Assembly: GCA_947450365.1 (NCBI GenBank)
Contig: CANFVE010000010.1
Span: forward strand, 1 to 64,000
Source: Cytophagaceae bacterium
Lineage (GTDB): Bacteria > Bacteroidota > Bacteroidia > Cytophagales > Spirosomataceae
DNA: 64,000 bases
Direction: 5' to 3'
Shown one piece after another: positions 9,701-18,293 of the stretch; position 1 is the first letter of the stretch; the number at the start of each line of letters is the position of its first letter. The notes beneath the pieces were generated by a model. That model was given only the letters and a program-made list of their open reading frames with translations, made no database searches and was not told where the DNA came from. The translations under genes were made by a program, and so were the position numbers.

Positions 9701-10177
9701 GCGACGATTTTGTTATCCTTGATTGGGGTTTTATTAGGTTTTATGGCCTTTGGAATGACTTTCTCGGTGATTATGTCGGGGGTAGGAATTATCGCTTTGG
9801 CGGGGATTGTGGTGAAGAATGGAATTTTGTTGATCGAGTTTATTGAGGAGTTGCGCTTTAAGCGGGGCTATGATTTGAAGGAGGCGATTATTGAGGGGGG
9901 TGGTATTCGGTTGACGCCTGTGCTTTTGACCGCTTCGGCGGCGGTGTTGGGATTGATTCCGTTGGCTTTAGGATTGAGCATTGATTTTGTGGGGATGTTT
10001 ACGGAATTAGATCCGCATATTTTCATCGGTTCGGATTCGGCGGTATTCTGGGGGATTTTGGCATGGACGATTATTTTTGGATTAACGTTCTCGACCATTT
10101 TGACGCTCGTAATCGTGCCGTGTATGTATTATATATCGGAGCGGATCAAACAAAAATTAACAAAGCAAACAATTTAG
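6749..10177 (+). CDS. RND-family efflux transporter permease (AcrB/HAE1-like)
   Basis: A 1142-residue proton-driven inner-membrane pump with the duplicated RND layout: TM1 near residue 30-50, a large periplasmic loop with the PKEQFPDIVVP and GTTPSDIENTI blocks, TM2-7, a second loop, and TM8-12. TM4 carries LGIVVDDAIVVIEN, whose paired aspartates are the proton relay in AcrB. GIIALAGIVVKNGILLIEF is the matching TM10 block. The cytoplasmic linker near residues 510-570 (RRTLVILLSLTVFG) adds extra hydrophobic segments, making it about 100 residues longer than AcrB. Substrates are unknown. A terminator follows. Confidence 0.93.
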   Translation: MEKNIKNEQLPEGKGIIYNMVGWLAQNRTTVYIFTFIIFVAGIGIYSSLPKEQFPDIVVPQMVIQTVYAGTTPSDIENTINKPIEKQIKSITGVKRVKSNALQDISVIIVEFNTDVTVPIAKQRTQDAVDKAIADLPKDLTREPSVAEVNFSEFPIMNINIAGDYPLDKLKKYAEDLQDEIEGMPEINRVDIIGALKREIQINLDLYKMQSYGLTFYDIQSAVQGENVNISGGDLAVDGVRRSLRVTGEFKAIDQLANLMVGSSTGARVRLKDVAEVKDSYEEKQDFARLNNKSVITLNVIKRSGANLIEAADRIEERIKEFKENRFPAGLTVTTTADQSERTRGDLADLINTVVLGFIFVVIVLMFFMGVRDAVFVGLSVPLSALLTFLFMPSLDFTLNTIVLFGFLLGLGIVVDDAIVVIENAHRLFNNFKKLTIVESVKLAASEVFAPVLSGTLTTISPFLPLLFWPGIVGEFMKYLPITLIITLFASLFVAYVMNPVFAITFMKRHDEEVNDVKNPKLSDIRRTLVILLSLTVFGYLAGFGLGHFGFGNFFLLCIILYVFNHFVITPKWIVPFQEKTLPNFKTNYRKVISWVLTGRRPIYTTLSAFLLLIVTIVLMGIVKPKVVFFPSGDPDYIYIYAKNPIGTDAVVTDSVTKVIEKRVFSFLQKEGYMKIVNSVISNVGKNAGDPMQPDRGATPHKSKVTVAFEKLQLRDGIKTGEILSKIQNDFAKNPLAGVELAIERENNGPPTGKPISIEISGDNFVVLQDLEKKVRAAIVKSGIQGIQELKSDLVTNKPEIIIDVNREKASREGISSAQVAMAVRTGLFGAEISKFRDEKDEYPIQLRLKGNSRNQVEKLLQMNITYRDMNMGGALRQVPLNSIADIHYATSFSQINRKNQERVVTLGSDVIQGYNANEIVGELTTLFENLDVPQGYEIRMGGEQEDQKESGAFLAVAFLAALVLIYLILATQFNSAVKPLIIFATILLSLIGVLLGFMAFGMTFSVIMSGVGIIALAGIVVKNGILLIEFIEELRFKRGYDLKEAIIEGGGIRLTPVLLTASAAVLGLIPLALGLSIDFVGMFTELDPHIFIGSDSAVFWGILAWTIIFGLTFSTILTLVIVPCMYYISERIKQKLTKQTI

Positions 10178-10197
10178 TTTTTTTTGGGTTAAATTGT

Positions 10198-10230
10198 AAA
10201 ATCCCGGGGATTTGGTCCTCGGGATTTTTG
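10198..10230 (+). terminator. Terminator of the efflux operon
   Basis: AAATCCCG (10198-10205) pairs with CGGGATTT (10220-10227), followed by a short T run. It lies 20 nt after the RND stop codon. Confidence 0.8.
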
Positions 10231-10291
10231 TTTTTCAGGCTAAAAAGCTGATTAAAATAAATTAACTTAGGGGGAATTAAAATTTATCAAC

Positions 10292-11983
10292 ATGAAGAAA
10301 TGTATACTTTTTTGTTTGTTTATGCCCATGGTTGTTTTTGGGCAAGATCGTCCGTATGGGAAGTTGTGGGCGACGCGTTCGCAGGTGATTGCGCAGCATG
10401 GGATGGCGGCGACCTCACATCCTTTATCCACACAGGCGGCATTGGATGTGTTAAAAGCTGGGGGAAATGCGATTGATGCGGCGATTGCGGCGAATGCGAT
10501 GGAGGGGGTTGTTGAACCGCATGTAAATGGAATTGGAGGAGATTTGTATGCGATCGTTTGGGATGCTAAAACCAAGAAATTATATGGCTTAAATGGTTCT
10601 GGACGTTCGCCGAAATCCTTGACTTTGGCGGAATTTAAGAAACGTGGCTTGACGCATATTCCGTCCACGGGCCCTTTGCCAGTGAGCGTTCCGGGATGTG
10701 TGGATGCGTGGTTTGAGTTGCATAAAAAGTTTGGTACGATGCCGATGTCCAAAGTTCTGGAAAAGGCGGTATCCTATGCACGGAATGGTTTTCCGGTGCA
10801 TGGGGAATTAGCCTCGGGTTTAGCGCGGGTTCCGGCGAATTATGGAAAATTTCCGAACGTGGCGGAGCATTATTATCCATCGGGCAAAGTACCTGTGGAA
10901 GGGGATGTGTTTAAAAATCCGAATTTAGCGAATACGCTGGAGCGCTTGGGTAAAGAGGGTCGGGATGTGTTTTATAAAGGAGATATGGCCAAGACGATGG
11001 ATGCCTTTATGAAGAAGAATGGCGGCTTTTTGAGTTATGAGGATTTGGCGTCGCATACGTCGACGTGGATCGATCCGGTTTCGGTGAATTATCGGGGCTA
11101 TGATGTATGGGAATTGCCGCCCAATGGCCAGGGAATTGCGGCCTTACAAATGTTGAATATTTTGGAGGGCTATGATTTTTCCAAAATCAAATTAGGCAGT
11201 GCGGAGCATATTCATTTGTTTACGGAGGCCAAAAAATTGGTTTTTGAGGATCGGGCTAAATTTTATGCGGATATGGATTTTGCCAAAATCCCGGTGAAGA
11301 GTTTGATTTCGGAAGAATATGCGGCGGAGCGTCGTAAATTGATTAATCCTGCGCGGGCGTCACGGCATTTTGATGCGGGCAATCCGGCCTTAAAGGATGG
11401 GGATACGATTTATTTGACGGTGGCGGATAAGGATGGGAATATGGTGTCGTTGATTCAAAGTAATTATCGGGGTTTTGGTTCGGGGATGATGCCCGATGGT
11501 TTGGGTTTTATGTTTCAGGATCGTGGGGAATTGTATAGTTTGAAGGAGGGGGAGAATAATACCTATGCGCCGGGTAAGCGGCCATTCCATACGATTATTC
11601 CGGCGTTTATGACGAAGGATGGGCAACCCATCATGAGTTTTGGGGTGATGGGCGGAGGCTTTCAGCCGATGGGCCATGTGCAAATTGTCATGAATGTGGT
11701 CGATTTCGGGATGAATGTACAAGAGGCGGGGGATTTTCCTCGGATAAATCATGAGGGTTCTTCTGAGCCGACGGGGGAATTAATGGAACCCACAGGAGGA
11801 ATGATTACCTTGGAAAGCGGGTATTCGTATGAGGTGATTCGGGAATTATTGCAAAAAGGTCACCAAGTGGGTTATTCGGCAGGGATTTATGGCGGCTATC
11901 AATGTATTCGTTGGGACCCCGTTCGAAAAGTGTATTTCGGCGCCACCGAATCCCGTAAAGACGGCCAAGCAGCTGGGTACTAA
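10292..11983 (+). CDS. Exported gamma-glutamyltransferase family protein
   Basis: An Ntn-hydrolase of the GGT family that hydrolyses or transfers gamma-glutamyl groups, for example from glutathione, in the periplasm. An 18-residue signal peptide ends VVFGQ. Family hallmarks are STQAALDVLKAGGNAIDAAI, GIGGDLYAIVW and GNMVSLIQSNYRGFGSGM. The autoproteolysis/catalytic threonine is expected at Thr372 in DGDTIYLTV, where the family usually has TTH. The GGGFQPMGH segment also fits. At 563 residues it is a full-length precursor. The Tyr in place of His two residues after the Thr hints at a non-classical substrate. Confidence 0.85.
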   Translation: MKKCILFCLFMPMVVFGQDRPYGKLWATRSQVIAQHGMAATSHPLSTQAALDVLKAGGNAIDAAIAANAMEGVVEPHVNGIGGDLYAIVWDAKTKKLYGLNGSGRSPKSLTLAEFKKRGLTHIPSTGPLPVSVPGCVDAWFELHKKFGTMPMSKVLEKAVSYARNGFPVHGELASGLARVPANYGKFPNVAEHYYPSGKVPVEGDVFKNPNLANTLERLGKEGRDVFYKGDMAKTMDAFMKKNGGFLSYEDLASHTSTWIDPVSVNYRGYDVWELPPNGQGIAALQMLNILEGYDFSKIKLGSAEHIHLFTEAKKLVFEDRAKFYADMDFAKIPVKSLISEEYAAERRKLINPARASRHFDAGNPALKDGDTIYLTVADKDGNMVSLIQSNYRGFGSGMMPDGLGFMFQDRGELYSLKEGENNTYAPGKRPFHTIIPAFMTKDGQPIMSFGVMGGGFQPMGHVQIVMNVVDFGMNVQEAGDFPRINHEGSSEPTGELMEPTGGMITLESGYSYEVIRELLQKGHQVGYSAGIYGGYQCIRWDPVRKVYFGATESRKDGQAAGY

Positions 11984-11984
11984 C

Positions 11985-12021
11985 TTACCTTTGCCAATCC
12001 TAGCCGGTTTGGCAAAGGTAA
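11985..12021. repeat. 13-bp perfect inverted repeat between the GGT gene and nagA
   Basis: TTACCTTTGCCAA (11985-11997) is mirrored by TTGGCAAAGGTAA (12009-12021) across 11 nt. Each arm contains TACCTTTG, a consensus -7 element, so the two arms form facing promoter-like boxes. No T-run follows, so it is not a typical terminator. The right-facing box lies 49 nt upstream of the nagA ATG. Confidence 0.8.
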
Positions 12022-12042
12022 AGCGGAAAAACCATTTTGACG

Positions 12043-13122
12043 ATGAAAAAACTGATATTTAAAAAAGTCTTTACCGGAACCGAGTGGTTGGAAAATCAAG
12101 CTATTTCCATCGAAAATGGAAAAGTTTCCGCCATGGAAACAGAAAAAGGGGGAGAAGATATTGGTTTTTTGTGCGCGGGTTTCATCGATTTGCAGGTATA
12201 TGGGGGTGGGGGGAAGTTGTTTTCGAACCAACAAACCACCGAGGCCATCCAAGCCACCTTCAACGAACACGTAAAAACCGGCACCACCCATTTCCAAATC
12301 ACCCTTAATTGCTCCCCTAAAGAAAGCATGTGGCGCGCCATCGAGGCCAGTAAAAATTATCAAGGATTTGGGCTCATCGGACTACATTTGGAAGGGCCCT
12401 TTTTCAACCCGATCCGTCGCGGCGCACATCAAGAGGCCTTCGTCCAAAAGCCTGATCATCATTTTTTAAATGAACTAATTGATCAAACAGCAGGCCTCCC
12501 GACTTATCTGACCATTGCCCCCGAAATGTTTGCGGAGCAAGAATTAATGCAACTGATAGACAGTCCCTTAATGTTGTCGATAGGGCATTCGGAGGCAAGT
12601 TTTGAAGAAGCAAAATCTGCGATAAACGCGGGAATTCCTCGAATTACCCATTTGTTTAATGCGATGTCGCAGTGGCAAAGTCGGGCGCTGGGCATCGTGG
12701 GAGCCAGTTTTATGTCAGACGCTTGGACGAGCATCATCGTGGATGGACAGCATTGTGATTTTGATTCGGTGCGATTAGCCAAAAAACTCAAAGGACCGAA
12801 ACTCTTTTTAATCACAGATGCCGTTACACACGACGAATCCGGACCCTATTTTTTCTCGAAAAAGGGAGACCGATTTACGAATGACCAGGGAACTCTGTCC
12901 GGTTCGGCGCTGACCATGGAAAAGGCTGTTCAAAATTGCGTGAATGAGGTCGGCATTCCCCTCGACGAAGCGCTACGCATGGCCACCGTATATCCAGCGC
13001 AGGTCGTAAACCGTTATCATGAAATAGGTTCGATCGGCCTTGGAAAAAAGGCGTGTTTTGTTCATCTTTCGGATGATTTAAAAGTCCAACAAGTTTGGTA
13101 CGACGGCCAGACAATGTTATAA
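12043..13122 (+). CDS. nagA: N-acetylglucosamine-6-phosphate deacetylase
   Basis: NagA deacetylates GlcNAc-6-phosphate to glucosamine-6-phosphate in amino-sugar and peptidoglycan recycling. The amidohydrolase blocks are present: AGFIDLQVYGGGG near 45-57, the metal-site HLEGPF at 115-120 (Glu117), GHSEAS, THLFNAM, DGQHCD and LITDAVT with the catalytic aspartate. At 359 residues it is slightly shorter than E. coli NagA (382). ATG 12043 was preferred over the TTG two codons upstream. It is followed 9 nt later by an aminotransferase gene. No nagB is in the window. Confidence 0.88.
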   Translation: MKKLIFKKVFTGTEWLENQAISIENGKVSAMETEKGGEDIGFLCAGFIDLQVYGGGGKLFSNQQTTEAIQATFNEHVKTGTTHFQITLNCSPKESMWRAIEASKNYQGFGLIGLHLEGPFFNPIRRGAHQEAFVQKPDHHFLNELIDQTAGLPTYLTIAPEMFAEQELMQLIDSPLMLSIGHSEASFEEAKSAINAGIPRITHLFNAMSQWQSRALGIVGASFMSDAWTSIIVDGQHCDFDSVRLAKKLKGPKLFLITDAVTHDESGPYFFSKKGDRFTNDQGTLSGSALTMEKAVQNCVNEVGIPLDEALRMATVYPAQVVNRYHEIGSIGLGKKACFVHLSDDLKVQQVWYDGQTML

Positions 13123-13131
13123 CCTCTTTTC

Positions 13132-14277
13132 ATGATTCAGTTTCCTTCCAAACAGCCGCACGTTCAAACAACGATTTTTACCAAAATGTCCCAAATGGCC
13201 TTGGACGAAAGGGCGCTTAATTTGTCCCAAGGCTTCCCTAGTTTTGACTGCTCGGATGAACTCCAAGAACTCGTTCGGTTTTATAGCCAAGGACATAATC
13301 AATATGCCCCCATGGCAGGAATTCCGGCGCTCCGACAAAGCATCTCCGAAAAAACAGCCTCTTTTTATGGCGTCGAATTAAACCCTAACACCGAAATTAC
13401 CGTCGTTTCCGGCGCCACCGAGGCCCTTTTTGCTGCAGTTCATTGCTGCGTTTCGCCTGACGACGAGGTAATCATGTTTGACCCTTCCTATGACGCCTAC
13501 GACCCGATGGTGCGCCTTGCGGGGGGTATTCCTGTCCATATTTCACTTTCGGCCCAGAACGGCTTCCAGATGGATTGGTCTATTTTAAGCCAAAAAATCA
13601 GTCCCAAAACCCGTGCCATTATGGTGAATTCACCCCATAATCCCACAGGGGCGGTTTGGTCGCAAGCAGATTTGGATGCGTTGGCTGATATTTTAAAAGG
13701 CACGCAGATTTTGTTGATTTCCGATGAAGTCTATGAGCACATTGTCTTCGACGGAAAGTCCCACGCCTCTGTGTTGCTACACCCGGAATTACGGAAACGA
13801 AGCTTCGTGTGTGGTTCATTTGGAAAAACGTATCACGTGACGGGCTGGAAAATCGGCTACTGCCTTGCCCCGGCCTATTTAACGGCTGAATTTAGGAAAT
13901 TACACCAATGGGTTACTTTTTCGACCGTCACGCCGCTGCAGCATGCGTTGGCCGATTACATCAAAATCCCCAAGCATTACCTCGAATTAAGTGATTTTTA
14001 TCAAAAAAAGAGGGACTTATTTGTTGGTTTTTTCCAACATTCCCGCTGGAAAATCCTTCCCTCCCATGGTAGTTTTTTCCAATGCTTGGATTATTCAGCT
14101 ATTAGCGACGAAACAGACGTCGACCTCGCAGACCGACTAACCCACGATATCAAAGTCGCCTCCATTCCCATTTCCGTGTTCTACGAAAGGCCTCCCGGCG
14201 ATAAAATTTTGCGATTTTGCTTTGCGAAATCCGATGAAATGCTCACGGAAGCGGCGAAAAGACTCGCGGCCTTATAA
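13132..14277 (+). CDS. PLP-dependent aminotransferase, class I/II (methionine/kynurenine aminotransferase-like)
   Basis: A fold-type I aminotransferase of 381 residues. The family signature is complete: YAPMAGIPALRQSI near 58-71, NSPHNPTGAVW (166-176), SDEVYEH (197-203) and the Schiff-base lysine Lys232 in SFGKTYHVTGWKIGYC. The N-terminal LSQGFPSFDC is typical of the YbdL/kynurenine-glutamine transaminase K subgroup, which uses methionine or aromatic amino acids. The gene starts 9 nt after nagA and ends in a 6-nt tail-to-tail overlap with the glycerate kinase gene. The substrate assignment is by subgroup resemblance only. Confidence 0.85.
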   Translation: MIQFPSKQPHVQTTIFTKMSQMALDERALNLSQGFPSFDCSDELQELVRFYSQGHNQYAPMAGIPALRQSISEKTASFYGVELNPNTEITVVSGATEALFAAVHCCVSPDDEVIMFDPSYDAYDPMVRLAGGIPVHISLSAQNGFQMDWSILSQKISPKTRAIMVNSPHNPTGAVWSQADLDALADILKGTQILLISDEVYEHIVFDGKSHASVLLHPELRKRSFVCGSFGKTYHVTGWKIGYCLAPAYLTAEFRKLHQWVTFSTVTPLQHALADYIKIPKHYLELSDFYQKKRDLFVGFFQHSRWKILPSHGSFFQCLDYSAISDETDVDLADRLTHDIKVASIPISVFYERPPGDKILRFCFAKSDEMLTEAAKRLAAL

Positions 14278-15396
14278 ATATTTGAGTGCGATTTCTTCCC
14301 CAATTTTTTCCAAATAGGGGCCTGCATTTGTCATGGCATCTTTTTCATTTTCCGCTTTGGACATTACGGAAAACACATCGGAGGCATCAAAAAACACGGG
14401 TAGTTTCTCGGCCTCCTCAAAGGCCCCACAGACGATGAGGGTTTGTTTGAATTGTTTGTCGGCCCGCTGAAGTACTTGGGAAATCAACTTCCCCCCCCAA
14501 CTTTGCCCATCTACTTTCCCCTCTCCCGTAATCACATAATCAGCCTTCCGTATCGCCCGATCAATATGCAATTTATCCAACACCCATTCCGCCCCCAATG
14601 ACATCTTAGCCCCTAAAAAATACACCGCACCCGCCCCAAGCCCCCCCGCTGCACCCGCGCCGGATTGCGCCGAAATCGCATAACCCGCCAACCCATCAAA
14701 TAGATTAGCCATATTATTTAGACCCTTGTCTAATTCTTTAATTGAAGCCACGGTAGCTCCTTTTTGTTTAGCAAATACATGTGCCGCACCGGATTTGCCT
14801 GCGAGTGGATTTTGCACATCGGTGATGACAAAAAACTCGACTGAATTTAATTTATTCGCCAAAGGACTAGGAAGTAGTTGGGTCACCTGGGCCAATTCCT
14901 TTCCGATGGGTTGTAATTCTTTTCCTGCAGCATCTAAAAATCGATATCCGAGCGCATGGGCCATGCCGATGCCCGCGTCGTTTGTGGCCGAACCTCCGAG
15001 TGTCAACACAATTTTTTCCGCCCCCTTTTCCATCGCCGCATGAATTAATTCTCCTGTCCCAATGGAGCTAGTAAGACTTGGATTTCGCTCTTTGCTCGTT
15101 AAAAGCATTAATCCAGAGGCGCGTGACATTTCAATATAGGCCATTTTTTGATCGGCCAACCATAAATATTCCGCCTGAATTTTCCGAAATAATGGATCTT
15201 GAACCAGTACTGAAATCCAGGATCCGCCATGCGCATGTTGGATTACCTCCAAAGTCCCCTCGCCTCCATCAGCCAATGGCAATTTTTGAATCGTGCTCTT
15301 CGGCCTTCTTTTCATAATGCCCCGTTCCAATGCCTCGCAGGCCTCCTGCGCCGTTAAAGAACCCCTAAATTTATCTGGACAGATTAATATATGCAC
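14272..15396 (-). CDS. Glycerate kinase (GlxK/GarK type)
   Basis: Phosphorylates D-glycerate, feeding it into glycolysis. It starts MHILICPDKFRGSLTAQEAC, the hallmark of the family, followed by LPLADGGEGTLEVI near 42-55. LGGSATNDAGIGMAHALGYRF, SGAGAAGGLGAGAVYFLGA and VITGEGKVDGQSWGGK are further conserved blocks. At 374 residues it is a normal length. It is a lone minus-strand gene, converging with the aminotransferase gene and diverging from the small lipoprotein gene at 15458. Confidence 0.92.
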   Translation of the reverse strand: MHILICPDKFRGSLTAQEACEALERGIMKRRPKSTIQKLPLADGGEGTLEVIQHAHGGSWISVLVQDPLFRKIQAEYLWLADQKMAYIEMSRASGLMLLTSKERNPSLTSSIGTGELIHAAMEKGAEKIVLTLGGSATNDAGIGMAHALGYRFLDAAGKELQPIGKELAQVTQLLPSPLANKLNSVEFFVITDVQNPLAGKSGAAHVFAKQKGATVASIKELDKGLNNMANLFDGLAGYAISAQSGAGAAGGLGAGAVYFLGAKMSLGAEWVLDKLHIDRAIRKADYVITGEGKVDGQSWGGKLISQVLQRADKQFKQTLIVCGAFEEAEKLPVFFDASDVFSVMSKAENEKDAMTNAGPYLEKIGEEIALKYL

Positions 15397-15433
15397 GAAT
15401 CAGTATTTATGCCCCAATTTACGCACAATTCCT

Positions 15434-15441
15434 TACTTTTG
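15434..15441 (+). promoter_or_regulatory. -7 promoter element TACTTTTG
   Basis: Matches TAnnTTTG and sits 16 nt upstream of the lipoprotein ATG at 15458. It excludes the longer in-frame reading upstream. No clear -33 TTTG is seen. Confidence 0.5.
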
Positions 15442-15457
15442 TGAGGTATTCTACCCG

Positions 15458-15841
15458 ATGAAAAAGCTTTTACTCATTTTTTGCCTCGCCTTTTTGGCAT
15501 TTTCTTGTACCCAGCAACCTGATTTAGCCGGTTTCGATGCTGAGGCATTTAAACAGGATCGTGGCGCTTGTCAACATACGCGTAATTCACAAATCTCTTG
15601 GTTGAAAGCCCATAAATCCACCTGGAAAGGCGTCAGTTCCAATGACGTGGAAGCATTTTTAGGCAAGCCTGATGTCCAACAATTAGCCGATCGAAACCAA
15701 GAATATTACATTTATTACCTCGAAACCGGTCCGCACTGTGCCGATATTAAAACGGAATCCCCCGCCAAATCCATGGCTTTTCGATTTAGCGCCATCGGTC
15801 TCGCAACCGAAATTACCTTTCAAAATGGAATTCCTGAATAA
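15458..15841 (+). CDS. Small lipoprotein of unknown function
   Basis: A 127-residue protein with a signal peptide and lipobox (LAFLAFSC, cysteine at about residue 17), so it is probably anchored in a membrane facing the periplasm. The mature part has a short helical start, a FLGKPDVQQL segment and a QEYYIYYLETGPHC strand region reminiscent of small SmpA/BamE-type outer-membrane lipoproteins (an N-terminal helix followed by a FLGKP-like turn). That resemblance is only suggestive. I do not recognise a named family. Confidence 0.7.
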   Translation: MKKLLLIFCLAFLAFSCTQQPDLAGFDAEAFKQDRGACQHTRNSQISWLKAHKSTWKGVSSNDVEAFLGKPDVQQLADRNQEYYIYYLETGPHCADIKTESPAKSMAFRFSAIGLATEITFQNGIPE

Positions 15842-15843
15842 AT

Positions 15844-16182
15844 TTATTTAGTGAACATCCCCACGAGACTGTTGGTCATCCCCACCAAAAAACTAAAAAT
15901 CAAAGGCGCTACAAATCCGCTCACATGAAAGCCATCGATATAGGCTTCCACCAAATAGACTAATCCTACATTAATCACCAAGGAAAACAAACCCAAGGTT
16001 AAAAAGGTAATTGGGAAACTGATAATTTTTAAAATAGGCCTCACGAACGAATTCAAAAAACCCATTGCCAAGGCCACATAGAGCGCCACTAAATAGCCAT
16101 CCACGCTAATCCCTTTCAAGTATTTTGGGATAATCATGACCACCACCGCGATCACCACATAGCGTATAATAAATCCGATCAT
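15844..16182 (-). CDS. Phage-holin-4-like small membrane protein
   Basis: A 112-residue protein with four predicted membrane segments (FIIRYVVIAVVVMIIPKYL, LVALYVALAMGFLNSF, ITFLTLGLFSLVINVGLVYLV, FVAPLIFSFLVGM). LNSFVRPILKIISFPITFLTLG is the signature of the superfamily IV holin-like proteins (YvlD type), which are common in bacterial chromosomes and usually unrelated to phages. It is 3 nt downstream of hisIE on the same strand and probably co-transcribed by position. Its role is unknown. Confidence 0.8.
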   Translation of the reverse strand: MIGFIIRYVVIAVVVMIIPKYLKGISVDGYLVALYVALAMGFLNSFVRPILKIISFPITFLTLGLFSLVINVGLVYLVEAYIDGFHVSGFVAPLIFSFLVGMTNSLVGMFTK

Positions 16183-16185
16183 AGC

Positions 16186-16782
16186 TTATTTTTGATGTCT
16201 TTTTTGTAATAAAGAGACGATTTCTTCCAATCCAATCCCGCGGTCTTCCAATAAAACCAATAAGTGAAAAATCAAATCCGCAGCCTCGCCTTTGAACAAT
16301 TCATCATTGTTCATGAGCGCCTCGATCACGAGTTCAACGGCCTCTTCTCCCACTTTTTGAGCCACCTTATGGGTTCCTTTTTGAAATAATGAAGCTGTAT
16401 ACGAACTTTCTGCCGATTCATTTTTGCGTGAGCGAATGACATGTTTTAGGTAATCTAACCAAGCCGCGTTATCCACATTTTCATTTCCAAAACAGGTATC
16501 AGCGCCCGTATGGCAGGTAGGCCCCTGCGGATTCACCTGAATTAAAATCGTATCTTGGTCACAATCGATTTGCACGCGCACGACGTCTAAGTAATTTTCA
16601 GAGCTTTCCCCTTTTGTCCACAGCCGATTTTTAGACCGGGAAAAAAAAGTCACTCGCTTTTCCGCCAAGGTTTTTTCATAGGCTTCTTGGTTCATATAGC
16701 CTAACATCAACACCTGCAACGTCGCCGCATCTTGAATAATGGCCGGAATAAGGCCTTTGGAAAAATCAATCGTTTGACTCAT
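16186..16782 (-). CDS. hisIE: Bifunctional phosphoribosyl-AMP cyclohydrolase / phosphoribosyl-ATP pyrophosphatase
   Basis: Carries out the second and third steps of histidine biosynthesis. The N-terminal HisI domain (about 1-105) has VTFFSRSKNRLWTKGESSEN, the metal-binding DCDQD and the cysteine block PTCHTGADTCF. The C-terminal HisE domain (about 110-198) has SYTASLFQKGTHKVAQKVGE followed by EAVELVIEA. At 198 residues the fusion has the standard length. It is the last his gene of a minus-strand hisH-hisA-hisF-hisIE operon, 24 nt after hisF. Confidence 0.95.
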   Translation of the reverse strand: MSQTIDFSKGLIPAIIQDAATLQVLMLGYMNQEAYEKTLAEKRVTFFSRSKNRLWTKGESSENYLDVVRVQIDCDQDTILIQVNPQGPTCHTGADTCFGNENVDNAAWLDYLKHVIRSRKNESAESSYTASLFQKGTHKVAQKVGEEAVELVIEALMNNDELFKGEAADLIFHLLVLLEDRGIGLEEIVSLLQKRHQK

Positions 16783-16806
16783 GATGTAAAAATAAGGTTG
16801 AAGGTA

Positions 16807-17562
16807 TTAAATCCGCATGGGAATTCCTTTATTGGCCAAATAATTCTTTAAGGCCAGAATTTCTATTTCTTTAAAGTGAAAAATACTCGCTGCCAAACCT
16901 GCATCCGCCTTCCCCTCCGTAAAAACCTCATAAAAATGTTCCATCGTTCCTGCCCCACCGGATGCAATAATCGGAATGCTCGAATGACTTGAAATTTCGG
17001 AAGTCAATACATTCGCAAAACCCGCCTTCGTCCCGTCCGTATCCATCGAGGTCAATAAAATTTCCCCTGCCCCACGCGACTCGACCTCTTTGGCCCAAGG
17101 AATCGTTTTGATTTCCGTAATTCTCCTTCCCCCATGCGTATGTACCCAATCCAATCCATCCACCCGCCGGGTGTCGATTGCCACAATGATGCACTGGGAG
17201 CCAAATTGCAAGGCTAATTCATCAATTAATTCCGGTCGACGAACCGCCGACGAATTAATCGACACCTTATCCGCTCCAGCATTCAATAGCGCTGAAACAT
17301 CCGCAATCGAGCTAATCCCTCCACCCACCGTAAACGGTATATTGACATGCCGCGCCACCTCACGGACTAAATTCACTAAGGTTTTCCGGTTATCCACCGT
17401 GGCCGTAATATCTAAAAACACGAGTTCATCCGCCCCTTCTTGTGCGTACAAGGCACCTAATTCGACCGGATCGCCCGCATCTCGCAAATCCACGAAGTTT
17501 GTGCCCTTGACGGTCCGACCTTCTTTTATATCCAAACAGGGAATAATTCGTTTCGTTAACAT
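16807..17562 (-). CDS. hisF: Imidazole glycerol phosphate synthase, cyclase subunit
   Basis: A (beta/alpha)8 barrel that closes the imidazole ring using ammonia from HisH. It starts [20 protein letters not shown], with the catalytic Asp11. IIVAIDTRR near residue 130 gives the second aspartate. DGTKAGF and [14 protein letters not shown] are the phosphate-binding loops. At 251 residues it is a normal length. It overlaps the end of hisA by 7 nt, which suggests translational coupling. Confidence 0.96.
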   Translation of the reverse strand: MLTKRIIPCLDIKEGRTVKGTNFVDLRDAGDPVELGALYAQEGADELVFLDITATVDNRKTLVNLVREVARHVNIPFTVGGGISSIADVSALLNAGADKVSINSSAVRRPELIDELALQFGSQCIIVAIDTRRVDGLDWVHTHGGRRITEIKTIPWAKEVESRGAGEILLTSMDTDGTKAGFANVLTSEISSHSSIPIIASGGAGTMEHFYEVFTEGKADAGLAASIFHFKEIEILALKNYLANKGIPMRI

Positions 17563-18290
17563 GCCGATTCCTTTGAAAATGTGGCTAACTCCTCCAAACT
17601 AATTCGCCCCTCATAAAAGGCCTTCCCCACAATTACACCAAATAAATTCATCGCCCGTAAGTTGATCAAATCCTGCAAATTAGCCACGCCACCACTCGCA
17701 ATGACCTGCAATGAAGGCGTCTTCGCCTGTATGTTCTCATATAAATCAAAACTGGGCCCTTGCAATAAGCCATCTTTTGCCACATCGGTGGAGATGACAT
17801 ATTTGGCCCCTGCTTGTTCATATTCGGCTAAAAAATCATAAATCGATACTTCGGAATTTTCTTGCCAGCCGGCCACCGCAATTTGCTCATGGTGCGCATC
17901 CGCACCTAAAATAATCCGATCCGCCCCGTATTTGGTAAACCAAGCTTTGACTAATTCCGGATTGCGCACCGCGATGCTCCCAGCCGTGATTTGAGCCGCT
18001 CCGGCGGAAAAGGCTAGGTCGACCATTTCGTCGGATTGTACCCCTCCCCCAAAATCTACATGTAATTTCGTTCCTTTTGCAATGCGCTCTAATACCGCGG
18101 CATTCACGATTTTTTTGGCCTTCGCCCCATCCAAATCCACCACATGTAAACGCTGAATTCCGGCCCCTTCAAAGGCCTTGGCGATTTCTAATGGATCGGA
18201 GGAATAGACCTTTTTTTGAGCATAATCCCCTTGGGTCAAGCGAACGCATTGGCCGTTTATGATGTCGATGGCGGGGATTAATTGGAACAT
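17556..18290 (-). CDS. hisA: ProFAR isomerase (HisA)
   Basis: Isomerises ProFAR to PRFAR in histidine biosynthesis. The barrel starts [20 protein letters not shown] with the catalytic Asp8. [23 protein letters not shown] and [15 protein letters not shown] (second catalytic Asp) are conserved blocks, and [13 protein letters not shown] is the C-terminal phosphate loop. At 244 residues it is a normal length. It is 3 nt after hisH and overlaps hisF by 7 nt. Confidence 0.96.
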   Translation of the reverse strand: MFQLIPAIDIINGQCVRLTQGDYAQKKVYSSDPLEIAKAFEGAGIQRLHVVDLDGAKAKKIVNAAVLERIAKGTKLHVDFGGGVQSDEMVDLAFSAGAAQITAGSIAVRNPELVKAWFTKYGADRIILGADAHHEQIAVAGWQENSEVSIYDFLAEYEQAGAKYVISTDVAKDGLLQGPSFDLYENIQAKTPSLQVIASGGVANLQDLINLRAMNLFGVIVGKAFYEGRISLEELATFSKESAC

Positions 18291-18293
18291 AAA

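Noticed and set aside
15844-16182. Possible prophage remnant because of the holin-like protein
   Set aside because: This holin-like family is common in bacterial chromosomes, and no other phage gene is nearby; the neighbours are histidine biosynthesis genes.
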